Shown: piece by piece, positions 25,828-37,089 of the stretch | Numbering within the stretch: position 1 is the first letter of the stretch | Layout: each line of letters opens with the position of its first letter | NCBI GenBank assembly: GCA_036365145.1 | Contig: JAEOAD010002231.1 | Location: forward strand, 3,513,501 to 3,577,500 | Direction: 5' to 3' | Length of the DNA stretch: 64,000 bases | Source: Orientallactaga sibirica | Lineage: Eukaryota; Chordata; Mammalia; Rodentia; Dipodidae | Notes under the pieces: generated by a model | Seen by the model: only the letters and a program-made list of their open reading frames with translations | The model's database searches: none | What the model was told of the DNA's origin: nothing | Translations under genes and position numbers: made by a program

Positions 25828-25872
25828 TCTCCTCTCTCTCTCTCTTCCTCCCTCTCTCTCTCTCTTCTTCTC
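25828..25872 (+). repeat. (CT)n low-complexity tract
   Basis: CT repeats with CTTC interruptions. Confidence 0.9.
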
Positions 25873-26649
25873 TAGGTTCATGCCATTGGTAGAGCTGGAG
25901 ACCCTTTGGAGCAATCCAGGATGGCTGTGGACAGCCCTGGACCATGAATGAGACACACAGAGTCCCCAGAGGCCCTGCTCCCTCATTTTTCTCTTAAGGA
26001 TGGTAAAGCTCAAGCACAACCTGAAAGCGGGTGTTTAGCAAACCTTGATGGTATCCAAGTGGGAAACGGGATCTTTGGTGTATAAAGAGACATCTATTCT
26101 ACATGAGAAAAAAAGTCAGACTCCAATAACACAAAAGAGAATTTAGTGAACTGGCCAGGATCACCCTGGGACAGAAGTGCTAGTGTTTGCGACAAGGATT
26201 CCTAACTCTTTGAAAGAACCACATTCACTGTCACGGACAATTCAATTAATGCTACAGTGCTATGATTTGATTATCAGGCATTTAGAAGTGCAACTGTAAG
26301 TTATTCTTCCAGGACTGGGATGAGCCAGTCATGTACCTGATTTCCATCTCTTCTTGGCCTCATGGGGGTTACGCCTCCTTTGACAGCTTGCGGCATGAAG
26401 GCAAGTTGCCCACAGAGCATCTAAGCTTTGACTTTAGCTTCTATGTTATGGTGCTTTAAACACCATAACCTCAGAGAATGACATTGAACTCAGCCACAAC
26501 CCACACAAACCTCAACTGTCCACAAGGCTGAGTGCTACTTCCCCTCTGTGGCTCACTGATCAGATGGAAGGCTGAAGCTCATTTTGGTGAACTTTTCCTG
26601 GCATTGTTTTTAAATGAAATGTTTTTGGATCTAAAAAGGGAGATTTGGG

Positions 26650-26985
26650 GGCTGGGGAGATGGTTCAGCAGGTAAGAGTAGTAAATATGCAAACATGAGG
26701 ACTTGAGTTTAGACCCTGTCACCTATGTAAAAAGTTAGACATAGCTGCACACACCTGTAACCTGCTCAGCAGGGTGGACACCAGAGGATCACTGAGGATG
26801 CCTGGTCAGCCAAAAATAGGATGCTCCAGATACAGTGAGAGAGTCTGTCAGGGGAATAAAGTGGAAGAGCAATAGAAGACACCTGATACCCTCCTATGGC
26901 CGCTGCATGCTTCCACATTAGGCATGTGTATTATCCATGCGTATACCAAATGCATGTGCACGCATACACATGCACACACATGAAA
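26650..26985 (+). repeat. B4 SINE
   Basis: GGGGCTGGGGAGATGGTTCAG at the 5' end, a B1-like middle, then GAAGACACCTGATACCC and a CA/TGC-rich tail. Confidence 0.7.
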
Positions 26986-27411
26986 AAAGAGTGATTTGCT
27001 TTGGATAGCTTCTTTTCCATTTTTATTTCTAATGGATAGCCACATGCTCAGGTTTGGCTTTTCTGAGAATCTGACCTACTACACTACATCGCAGGCCTCC
27101 AGGGGAATGTCTCCATAGTTCACTGGAGCACTACAGGCGAAGGAAAGAGGCCAGCAATTACAAATGGGTTGTGAACCATTTCCTACTGCCTAATTAGGTT
27201 TCTGGAATCTCAAAAGAACTTGACTACAGAGGCAGTCCAAAGTCCTAGAGAAGCAACTTACTGTTTATGTTTCGTCTCATCAAATACTATGCAGTTGGTA
27301 AAATAAGATGGGAGAAGCAGGTTCAACTTCCAGGACAGTTCTTCTATAAGAGTTGTGTCCCACCTGCATGCTTACACAGCATAGTAATCACAAAAACCAA
27401 AAGCCTGAGCA

Positions 27412-27603
27412 GGGCTGGAGAGATGGCCTAGTGGTTCATCCATTTGCCCGCAAAGCCAAAGACCCCAAGACCCACGTAAGCCAGATGCATGAGGTGGTGC
27501 ATGTGCCTGGAGTTCATTTGCAGTGGCTGAAGGCCCTGGAATATGCACACACTCTCTGTCCCTCTTTCTCTCTATCAAATAAATGAATAAAACATTTTTT
27601 AAA
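27412..27603 (+). repeat. Dip SINE with target duplication
   Basis: Flanked by AAGCCTGAGCA (27401-27411) and AAGCATGAGCA (27604-27614). Confidence 0.9.
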
Positions 27604-28891
27604 AAGCATGAGCAATTATTTGTAGGTTGGGGAATGAGTTTTCCTTTCTTCCCTCCACCTTCCTTTCAGAATTTTTCTTAACATTCTACAATAAACATTT
27701 ATCATTTGTGCATTCTGAAAAATGTTAACCAGGTTTCCTGCAAGAAATTCGGATTCCAAGGCCTCTGTTTGCTCCTGCCCCTGCTTATATTCCCAGAGCT
27801 CTGAGGACTTGGCCTGCTCACTCTGCCATGGGGAAGAAACTTAAAATTCCAGTCTGGAGTTGAACTGTGGCACTACTACTTAAGGTATACATGACCTCTA
27901 GGATTTGGTTAACCCAATGACCCTATGATTTCTAGGGATTTAAGACTACCTACACTCGAGCACTATAGCCAAATGAGAGAAGTGTGATTTTTCTTTTTAA
28001 ATGAGGTCAAATAAGGTTTTAAGTGAAATGTATCTAAACCACAGAGCAATCTGTAACTGCTGGCTTGTAATTTTCTTGCTGTCCACATAAGACAAGACAA
28101 GAACTGAGCCCTGCATAGCAGGAAGGACCCTCACATGAGGGCCAGGGGCATGTGCAGGCATGAACACTCATTTCTGGCAGAAATGTTATCATTTACACTG
28201 AATATCCCTAGAGGTTTCACAAATGGTCTTTCAAGCTAGTTTTTGTCCCATTCCAGTATTTAACCAAACAGACTTTAAGAAGCACTAACTATGAAATATG
28301 AGAAAAGTGGTATACAAGAAGAAGGAACAGTTTATAAAACGTCCTAAGATGTAGCCAAATGTGGTCACTGGCCACAGTGCTAAGGAATGACAGCAGCGGG
28401 TCACAGCAGCAAATAAAAGCCAGATTCCCTCAATTCCCAGGACTGCAAGACTGGTGTTATGTGAAGGTCAGACAGAGCATGAAGACACTAATAAAAATAG
28501 ACACTCAGAGTCGCCCTTTGGACAGTGGACTACTGACCCCGGGGAGGAATATTAGCATAAGGGAGTAAGCTTCACTGTATAAGGAAAAAAATCATTGCAT
28601 CTTGCTCATTACTTACGTATTCTCAGTTTATCCAGCCACAGGCATAGATACGTTTGAAAATTCACAAGTTGTTTTGCAGAAGGCTTGATGGCATGATGGT
28701 GAATAAGAAGTGCAGGATTAAGCACTTGGGTGCATATATAAATGTTGAGAGCTTGGTGGATATTATTTTTCAAGGCAATGTTGCCTGCATTGTGTAATGA
28801 AACTCCTTAATCCTTTTATGTACTCACCAAAAATTCACATTTTGCCTCATTTATGCACTTTCTCTTCTCACTCTCTTTCTCTCTCTCTCAC

Positions 28892-29124
28892 TTTAAAAAA
28901 AAAAATTTAATTAATTAATTAATTAATTAATTTATTTATTTATTTATTAGAGAGGGAGAGAGAGTGAGTGAGAATGGGCATGCCAGGGCCTCTAGCCACT
29001 GCAAATGAAGTCCAGATGCATGCACCACCATGTACATCTGGCTTACATGGGACTTGGAGAATCAAACGGGGGTCCTTAGGCTTCACAGGCATATGCTTTA
29101 ACCGCTAAGCCATCTCTCCAGCCC
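28892..29124 (-). repeat. Dip SINE, antisense, with AATT/TTTA tail
   Basis: Tail microsatellite (AATT)n(TTTA)n at 28906-28949; CCATCTCTCCAGCCCC at the 5' end. Confidence 0.9.
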
Positions 29125-29299
29125 CTTCTCTCTCACTCTTGTTCTCTCCCTATGACTCATAGTTGTTGGTGTTAATGTGGAGCCTATAGTTTATTTTTCC
29201 TGACTACCCATTAATGTAAATGCCTGCCATTCATTTCCTTAAAGACCTAAAGCACTTTGCAGTTTTCAGCTGCATTTGAAATATCTTCTCTTTTTAAAA

Positions 29300-29574
29300 C
29301 TTAAAAAAATATTTATTTATTTATTTATTTGAGAGAGAGAGAGAAAGGAAGGAAGGAAGGAAGGAAGGAAGGAAGGAAGGAAGGAAGGAAGGAAGGAAGG
29401 AAGAAAAGGGCAGACAGATAGAACGGGTGCACTAGGGCCTCTAGCCACTATGAACAAACTCCAGACACATGTGCCACCTTGTGCATCTGGCTTTATGTGG
29501 GCACTGGAAAATGGAACCCTGGTCCTTAGGCTTTGCAGGCAAGTGCCTTAACTACTGAGCCATCTGTTCAGCCC
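29300..29574 (-). repeat. Dip SINE, antisense, with long GGAA array
   Basis: Tail holds an uninterrupted (GGAA)n at about 29344-29402, then the usual body and a 5' end with GAGCCATCTGTTCAGCCC. Confidence 0.9.
29344..29402 (+). repeat. (GGAA)n microsatellite
   Basis: About 14-15 perfect GGAA units, grown in the tail of the Dip SINE at 29300-29574. Confidence 0.95.
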
Positions 29575-30208
29575 TCCTCTAACTTTCAATACATCTAGTA
29601 GACCATTTTGTGATTATGCCTTTTGGATTGCCAGAGTAGCTAACACTGCTCCTTTATATCAATATGTTCTTCGAGTCACTCAATCTTTCTCAAACCCTGC
29701 TTCCTTATGTGTTATGAGAAGCAATTATATCTTTGTCCCTAGTTTGCATGGAGTGCTAAATGAGACAGTATGGAAAGAATTTTATAAACTGTACAAAGTA
29801 TAAACAAAAGGTTGCTATTCACAGGCTCAGTGAAATAATTGACGTGGGTTCTCTTAAATCTGACCTGGCCCTAAAGCCTCATTGAGCATCTGTCTTAGGT
29901 CTGCTGTGACAGGTCCAGTAGTTCTAGTACTGGAAGGCTCTCTGCAAACTGAGGTAGAGGGTTGGGTACTCCTTGATTGCCTGGGATCCAGCACTGCCAT
30001 CTCCAAAGTGCGGCTCTCAAGTTTCCATAGAACCTCAGGAGCCTTGAACAGCTGCTAAAGTCACAGTGCTGGCTCCCACCTGTAGGGTTTGTATGTAGGT
30101 CTGGTCCGGGCTCGAGAATTTGTGCTTCTGACCAGCCCCAGGTGATGCTGAAGCTGTGTGTAAACATGGTAAGGGTGGGATGTGGCACATTTGTTCCACA
30201 CAAGGTCA

Positions 30209-30394
30209 GCTATGTGTTTTGTTTTGTTTTGGTTTGTTTGTTTGTTTGTTTGTTTGTTTTGAAATAGGGTCTCACTCCAACCTGGGCTAACCTGGAATTC
30301 ACCATGTAGTCTCTGGGTGGCCTCAAACTCATGAGAATCCTCCTACCTCTGCTTCCCAAGTGCTGTGATTACAGGCATGTGCCACCACACCCAG
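30209..30394 (-). repeat. B1 SINE, antisense
   Basis: (GTTT)n at left, AATAGGGTCTCACTCC, and GTGATTACAGGCATGTGCCA at right. Confidence 0.85.
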
Positions 30395-30707
30395 AGAAAG
30401 CTGAGCTTTGTAGAAAAGCCTTAGATGCTAAGCTATTCCTTTGCAAACCTCAGAAGGCATGGAACTCATCTGGAGATCTCAGTATAGGCATGTGCTTCAA
30501 TAGGTGCGGCTTATGCAGTTGACACCTGACCACATTGAGTGAGGATACTGAAACTGTGGCTCAGGTCAACATGCGCCTTCTATAGAAAGGAGAAGGCTGT
30601 ACCCTACTGAGGGCCAAATCTTTCAATCTTCTTGCCCTCTCTCAGCCACTTGTCCCTCTCTTCAAATAATTCAGTAACATCCACCCTGAAAAAACCAAAG
30701 TACATTT

Positions 30708-30884
30708 ACTTATTAGAGAGAGAGAGAATGAGAATGGGCACGCCAGGGCCTCTAGCCACTGCAAATAAACTCCAGATGCATGTGCCACCATGTGCATCTG
30801 GCTTACGTGGGATCTGGAGGATCGAACCTAGGTCCTTAGGCTTCACAGGCAAGTGCCTTAACCTTTAAGCCATCTCTCTAGCTC
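30708..30884 (-). repeat. Dip SINE, antisense, first of a pair at one target site
   Basis: Between CCAAAGTACATTT at 30695-30707 and CCAAAGTACATTT at 30885-30897. Confidence 0.9.
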
Positions 30885-30897
30885 CCAAAGTACATTT

Positions 30898-31095
30898 TTA
30901 AAATATTTATTTGTTTATGAGAGAGAGACAGAGAGAGAATGGGTACTCCAGGGTCCAGGACCTCCAGCTACTGCAAACGAACTCCAGATGCATGCACCAC
31001 CTTCTGCATCTGGCTTACATGGGTTCTGGGGAATCGAACCTGGGTCCTTAGGCATTGTAGGCCAGTGCTTTAACTGCTAAGCCATCTCTCCAGCC
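30898..31095 (-). repeat. Dip SINE, antisense, second of a pair at one target site
   Basis: Between CCAAAGTACATTTTTA at 30885-30900 and the same 16-mer at 31096-31111. It differs from its neighbour by an insertion (CAGGGTCCAGGACCTCC) and many substitutions. Confidence 0.9.
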
Positions 31096-31261
31096 CCAAA
31101 GTACATTTTTAAAGAACCATTTTATTTAATAGCAGGTTTGAAATGATTAAATTATCATGGAAGAGTTCACTCTCTTAAAATTAAATTTTGAGAAATGTTA
31201 TGCACAATATATACTTATATTTTTTATTTAATTTGTAGAAACTTTGTATGGTCACATCATA

Positions 31262-31690
31262 TGGGCCCTAGTTCTGTGGGGACCTCAGCAACCGGTGGGG
31301 CAGGAACCAGCAGTGCAGAGTGGGCCAGAAGAGTTGGCTCTGTCTGTGGCACCATGGGGACATGCAGAAGCCTGCTGTGCAGGGTGGAGCCAAAGCACAG
31401 GCCCTGGCTCTGATACTGTGGGGATGCTCAGGAGTCAGGGGTATGGGGTAGGGCAGAAGCGTGGGCCCTAGCTTTAGCATCTGAGGATCTGGAGGTACAG
31501 GGACCAGCAGCTTGCAGTGGGATGGAAGCTTAATCCCTGACTCTGGCACTGTGGGGACCCAAGGCATGGGGGATCCAGTGCAGTGGCAGATGTGAGTCGG
31601 TGGCAGCCTGAAGGCATGGAGGTGCTGGGATCCTCCAGGTGGGTGGTGGGGATCCACTGCTACCCAGGCCAGAGGTGCTGGCATGGAGTC
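31262..31690 (+). repeat. Degenerate tandem array of 65-70 bp G-rich units
   Basis: About six imperfect units, each built as (G)GGCCCTGGCTCTG, then ACTGTGGGGAC or similar, then CATGGGG, then a GCAGTG-type end. Unit starts are near 31262, 31332, 31397, 31460, 31530 and 31595. Open frames on both strands (up to 138 codons) are by-products of the GC-rich repeat. It may be an L1 5' monomer block or a minisatellite; the sequence after it (31700-32050, with a C13 run and a CACCATCTTGACCAGAAGCC segment) could be the rest of an L1 5'UTR. Confidence 0.55.
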
Positions 31691-32789
31691 ATGGGTCCCA
31701 CCTCCAGCACTGCGTGTACATGCTCAGTGAGTTGGTTCCATCTCTGAATGCATGGGGCATGGAGAAAGGCTAATCTCCAGACTGTCCTGCCTGCCTGAAC
31801 TCAACTGCCTGTGTTAGGTATCTCAGCCCATCCCAGCCTGAAGTTGCATCCTAGCTGGGCCCAAGAGCATATAAAGCTCAAGAGTGTTTAGGAATGGGCA
31901 CCCCGTGTCCACCCAGTGGAGGTCCTTTAAGACCTACTAGTAATGGAGTGCCAACCCCCCCCCCCCAGTTCTTGCCTTGTTTCACCCCCAGAATTTTAGT
32001 GCAGTTCTGAGTCCACCATCTTGACCAGAAGCCCACAATATTATACTTATTGTTGGGAGAGAAGAACCATTTCAAAGGCAGAACTATTAGAATTTGTCAA
32101 AGATTTAAATAGATAAAAATAAACAAAAAAAAGACACAGATTTTAAGGATTAATGAAATGAATTCATGTTTTTATTCAGAAGAGGATGGAATCAGAAAGC
32201 GAGAGGTAGAAGACTAAGAATAAAGTGTCATTGATATAGACAGGGCTCCATGGTGGCATCTCCATGGGTTTTACAGTCAATGGTTGGAATGTAGGAGTGT
32301 GGTTCATAGAAGATCCTGAAGGAGAGGTTTTAGGGGTGCTGAGATGAATGATCCTTCGATCACATGCGGATGCTGTCATAATTGTAACCTTGATATAATG
32401 AGACATAGTGACACAAACAAATGTGTCAACTTATTCAGAAGAGTTGAATCTGAACTGCATTTATGACATTATGTAACACATTAAGATTATCTGAATACAT
32501 GTTGTTGAATTGTAAAGTTTTCGTTTTGTAAGCCTGTCTCACAAAAGTGTGCTAACTCTATTCTAGCACGAGCTAACAGAGCTTTAGTGAATGCAGGCAG
32601 TGACTAGTCTTGTAAAGCCCTGAATTGTTCTCCTGCCCCTCGTCACAGAGCAAGGGGTCCAGCCTGTCCCATGAGGATGGCCTTGGAGGATACATGAGTC
32701 ATATTAAATCTCCTTGGATCTGAGACAGGGAAGCAATTAAACCCTGAAGTCACAGCCAGCTTTTAAACATGTTTAAAATAGCACATGAG

Positions 32790-32978
32790 GGGCTGGAGAG
32801 ATGGCTTAGTGGTTAAGGCGTTTGCCTGCAAAGCCAAAGGATCCCGGTTCAATTCTCCAGATGCACAAGGGAACGCACACATCTAGAGTTCATTTACAGT
32901 GGCTAGAGGCCCTGGCGTGCCCATTCTCTCTCTCTCCCTCTTTCTCTCAAATAAATAGTTAAATAAAACTATTTAAAA
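32790..32978 (+). repeat. Dip SINE with target duplication
   Basis: GGGGCTGGAGAGATGGCTTAG start; AATAGCACATGA flanks it on both sides (about 32778 and 32979). Confidence 0.9.
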
Positions 32979-33015
32979 AATAGCACATGACAGTCAATAT
33001 AATTTACATTCCTCT

Positions 33016-33307
33016 TTTTTTTTTTTTTTTTTTTTTTTGGTTTTCCAAGGTAGGGTTTCACTCTAGTCCAGGCTGACCTGGAATTCTTAGGGTGACAGCG
33101 ATCCTCCTACCTCTGCAACCTGAGTGCTGGGATTAAAGGCATGCACCACCACCATGACTGGCTTACTTTTTTTTTTTGGTTTTTCGAGGTAGGGTTTCAC
33201 TCTAGTCCAGGCTGGAATTCACTATGTAGTCTCAGGGTGGCCTTGAACTCACGGTGATCTTCCTTCTGAGTGCTGGGATTGAAGGCGTGCACCACCACGT
33301 CCAGCTT
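33016..33307 (-). repeat. Two head-to-tail B1 SINEs, antisense, in one target duplication
   Basis: First B1 at about 33016-33166, second at 33168-33306, each with its own T-run. AATTTACATT at 33001-33010 and 33308-33317 encloses both. The second is missing part of the CTGACCTGG segment. Confidence 0.85.
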
Positions 33308-33374
33308 AATTTACATTACTTTGAGCAAGAAGAAGTGATAGAAAGCATATAGAGCCAAACATTCCTGTTGTCTT

Positions 33375-33531
33375 TTTGAGGGGGAGGCGGATTTTCAAGG
33401 TAGGGTTTCACTCTGGCCCAGACTGACCTGGAATTAACTATGTAGTGTCAGGGTGGCCTCGAACTCACAGCGATCCTCCTACCTCTGCCTCCCGAGTGCT
33501 GGGATTAAAGGTGTGTGCCACCACGGCCGGC
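33375..33531 (-). repeat. B1 SINE, antisense, with target duplication
   Basis: Flanked by TTCCTGTTGTCTT (33362-33374) and TTCCTGTAGTCTT (33532-33544). Confidence 0.9.
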
Positions 33532-33544
33532 TTCCTGTAGTCTT

Positions 33545-34679
33545 GAACACAAATGGTATTTGTTTTCTTGGAGAGCTAGGAGAGGTAGCAAATAATTAGT
33601 CATTTTCATCTTATATTTGTACACCAGCCAAGCAGTGGAGCAGAGAAAGATTAGTTTTTTTAGACTTTTCCAACGGAAGGAGTCTCAATTCAGGATGCAC
33701 TGTGCATTCACCTGCTGGTGGCCTGGTCCCCATGTTGAAATGGAGGGGTGATGACGAGATGTTTCCCTACAAATCCCTGCACTCCATAATCCTTGAAGGC
33801 ATCCCTCAAATATGGGTCAATGGGTCCATTCCTAGCAATTATCAGAGACCAAGAGAGAAAAGCTACAAGAATTGTTCTAGGCTCTCTGGTATCTGGTACT
33901 TTTCAACATTACCGTGAAATTATCTTTGTCCTGTTCTTAGGTCTATGTCCAGACAGAATAACTATAGTCCTCAAAGAGGGGATAATTAAATAAGGAGAAA
34001 CCATCTCAGCTTGTATTTATCCAGAGAAAAGGAAAAAATGAATGAGAATTATATCTGTGCTTACAACCCTATGGCACACCAAGGTGACAGGGTCTAACCT
34101 GTGTCTAACCTGGAAAGTTTATATCCTTTTAGACCTTTCTTGAATAAAGTTGAATCCAGACTGCTCTGACTTTTACATTTTTATATTTCGATTTTTCTTT
34201 AAAGTCCTATCATTGTTTAAACTCTATTTATTATAGCTCATACCCATGTATGTCTCTAAGCTTTACACAATTTGTATAATTTAATTTGACATTTAATATG
34301 CTTAAACTTTTTAGTGTATCATTTAAACATTTTACATCAGTAAAAATCATATAATCTAAAAATCTTTTCTTAAATATACCTTTCTTGTCTTTTGCTTATG
34401 GATCTTTTAATATTTTTTCCACTTTTATAAAATCTTATGGTCAATTTAGCACTTATTACTTAAAATTTTCTTTTTATCACACTTACGTTACCCACAAGTT
34501 TTTATTGTAATGATAGCACAGGAAAATGACAACCAGACTTGACTTTAATGTTTACCCAATGTAAGCATGGAGGCTTTACCCTCCGTTTGCTTTTGTGACA
34601 CTATTAATCTCAAAAAATCTTCAGCACTTACCTGAAACACATTTTAATAAAATACCTTATCAAAAGTCATGAAAACAGC
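33545..34679. other. Intergenic, unassigned, AT-rich to the right
   Basis: No named element. 34.12-34.55 kb is strongly T-rich on the plus strand. It may belong to an old LINE or ERV that I could not place. Confidence 0.5.
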
Positions 34680-34819
34680 CGGGTGTGGTGGCGCACACCT
34701 TTAACCCCAGCACTCGGGAGGCAGAGGTAGGAGGATCACCAAGAGTTCGAGGCCACCCTGAGACTACATAGTGAATTCCAGGTTAGCCTGGACCAGAGTG
34801 AGACCCTACCTCGCAAAAC

Positions 34820-34853
<34 letters not shown>
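34680..34853 (+). repeat. B1 SINE with 33-bp A tail
   Basis: GCCGGGTGTGGTGGCGCACA at left; GACCCTACCTCGC then A33 at right. The long clean A tail suggests it is young. Confidence 0.9.
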
Positions 34854-34854
<1 letters not shown>

Positions 34855-34914
34855 CCTTGAAAACAAATTCATACAAATCTTATATATAAATAACATGAAA
34901 ACCCAGAGTCCTCA

Positions 34915-35765
34915 GAAATGGAGCTGGAGGAAAACAAGCGGAAGGATGCTTTACTCTTTGTTTCCTCAGACTCAGGTGGCAGAGTGAACCCCAAAAGCAG
35001 CTCCATATCCCAGAGGGAGAAATCGTGCCTCTGCTGTGTAGTTGAAAAACAAGGCAGGTCGGGTAGTGGGAAGGTTGTTCAGCTCTTGGATCCCCCCTGG
35101 GGTCTATCCTCCCAGGCCAGTGATACTGTCTAGGGATTGGGACATTTTCTCTATTGATTAAAGATTAAAAGGCAGGGAAAGTTTGAAAGTCAAGCAGAGC
35201 AAAGTTTATTCAAAATGGAAGTGAAAAGCAAAGAACAGATTCTTCGTTCAAGGAGGGGATGAAGACCTGGAATGCACTGTGCCAGGCAGAGCCAAGCTTT
35301 GAGTGAGGGAAGCCTCCTCACTTCCTGTACTTGACTGGGCAGGACAAAGATGAAGGCATTGAGTGCTCTACCATGCTACTTGTGTTGTGTACTTCTCAAG
35401 CATGTCTAGGTAAGCCTGCCAAATGCACTTGCCAGCAGGAAACTTCATCCACGCAGCCTTTGTTTTCAGAAGAGAAGAACCGGAAAGTGAGCCGCTCTCT
35501 CCATCTTGGGACACACCAGTGAAAGAGTATAGCTGTTTACCTAGGGGCTCCTCTTCCCTATCTACCTGGTAGGGCAAAGGATCTAGCTCCTACGGTTCCT
35601 CATTCCTCCTCCACCCCAACTCAAGAAGTCATCCTAACTGGTAGCAAACTGGGTCAATGACCAGTCTCTCCTGCTGCCGGCTGGTAGGGAGCAATGTCAG
35701 ACCATAGCAGACAGGGTTCCTCTGGAGGGAGACCTATCTAGGAGCCCATCGTGGAATGTTCTGAC
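34915..35765 (-). mobile_element. Possible second LTR-like sequence, minus orientation
   Basis: On the minus strand a TTTTGAATAAACTTTGCTC poly(A)-like region (about 35196-35215) is followed by CT-rich sequence, resembling the R/U5 part of a retroviral LTR. It is similar in plan, but not clearly in sequence, to the LTR-like segment at 40.7-41.2 kb. Boundaries and termini were not resolved, and it may be a different family. Confidence 0.3.
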
Positions 35766-36708
35766 TCAGTAGTCTTCATTCACTGGTGTGTCTCTTTGGT
35801 CTCTGTATCTTAGGCATTTGGAATTGCACCTGAAACATATATGAAAGAGGATTAGAGACATAAAAATGAAGGCGTCTAGGAGGAGAGCGTGTCCTAATTC
35901 AGGCAGCGTTATGCATGACAGAAACATGCGAGACAGCCAGCGGGAGAATCCCTGACACGCTGAATCACAGGTGTTGACTAATGCAAGCACACCTTTCCAT
36001 TCCTGGTTGGTGGCTATATGTACCTTATGAAGAGTTCCGTTTGTTTCCTTTTAGGACTTTGGTTATATTTTCATCTGCTAACTTAAATTGGGCTTCTGAC
36101 CACTGTGTCTCCATAATTTTAACCTCATGGGTTTTGGCATGTAGTGTTTTCATTCTCATTGTGGTTTGAATGTAAATTTGTGCTTCACATAAACTCCAGG
36201 GCTGAATAATGAGTAGTTCCAGGGAGAATATGAGTTAAGAGAGTGTGGGGATTGGGTACTACAAGATTAAGGGGACCACTGCTTCATTAATTAAGTGAAG
36301 GTCCTGAACTAGCTTCTATTTGTTGCCCCCCCTTTCAGACTCCAAGAATAGGAGAGTTATAAGGGCTGGACTACTCTTTTAAGAGTGCTTGTTTCTTAAA
36401 GGCTGTTTCTGGTTTTCATGGATATTTGTTTTGATGATATAAATGAGCAGGGTCCTTAAGATGTATCTGTATGGGAGTAGCTGTGGTGGTTCAACCTACA
36501 GTCTCTCCATTAGTCCAGACGAAGGGATCTGCATTATCTACAGCTAGAGGAAGGCATTGTTCCTTTCCAGGGAGAAGGATTAATTCTGACATTTAGAGTG
36601 AATATTTCTCCTCAGCATGGGGACTGGGGTTTCTGAACTATGAAAAAGAAGTGATGGAAGTAGGTGTTTTCCCCAAGAATAGACAAAAAGATATGTAAAG
36701 AACTTTCT

Positions 36709-36984
36709 TCAGAGCTGGCCTGATATGCCCTGGAAAATAACTATGTGGTTAGATTGGCGGCCTTGAGAGAAGGGTAGCATGGAAAATTGGGTTTCCATAT
36801 CAACCAGAAAATCTTGGGTGTGTTGTGACACCTGAATAGTCACACAGGGCTCCTCAAGTTGGCCTGGATCCCAACAGGATCCTGTTGGGAAGGTCCTGAG
36901 ACTGAATAGCATTCTGCTGGGGAAAAGGACCTCAGATCTTTGGGATCCAGGGGGCACCTCATCCTCCAGTGATTTCTTTGGCAT
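36709..36984 (-). pseudogene. ERV protease remnant with destroyed active site
   Basis: 91 open codons downstream of the gag stop. The core reads EEPCVTIQVS...FLVDMETQFSML, which fits the retroviral aspartic protease region where D-T/S-G is expected. Here it is D-M-E at about 36793-36801, so the enzyme is inactive. The open frame is a remnant, not a gene. Confidence 0.6.
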
Positions 36985-37041
36985 TTAGACAGGGTCCTGA
37001 AGAGGGCCAGGACAAGTCCCCATGATCTTGCTCCTCTTAGG

Positions 37042-37089
37042 GCAGTCTTTACAAAAATGACCAGTTTGTCCCCAGAGGAAATCGGCGCA
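37042..37089 (-). pseudogene. ERV nucleocapsid zinc-knuckle remnant
   Basis: Reads CADFLWGQTGHFCKDC. The second half (GQTGHF-x-KDC) fits a CX2CX4HX4C knuckle. The position expected to be the second Cys is Trp (TGG), and the first is displaced or lost, so the knuckle could not bind zinc normally. Confidence 0.6.

Larger units (their letters stand above)
24991..28891. other. Intergenic, mostly unassigned
   Basis: Holds the CT tract at 25.83 kb, a B4 (26.65 kb) and a Dip (27.4 kb). I see nothing else that can be named. Confidence 0.55.

Noticed and set aside
29344..29402. Regular short repeats suggesting a CRISPR array
   Set aside because: It is a perfect tetranucleotide microsatellite without spacers, in a mammalian SINE tail.
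31268..31684. 138-codon minus-strand open frame rich in Pro/His
   Set aside because: It overlaps the G-rich tandem array exactly; lack of stops is a result of base composition and repetition.
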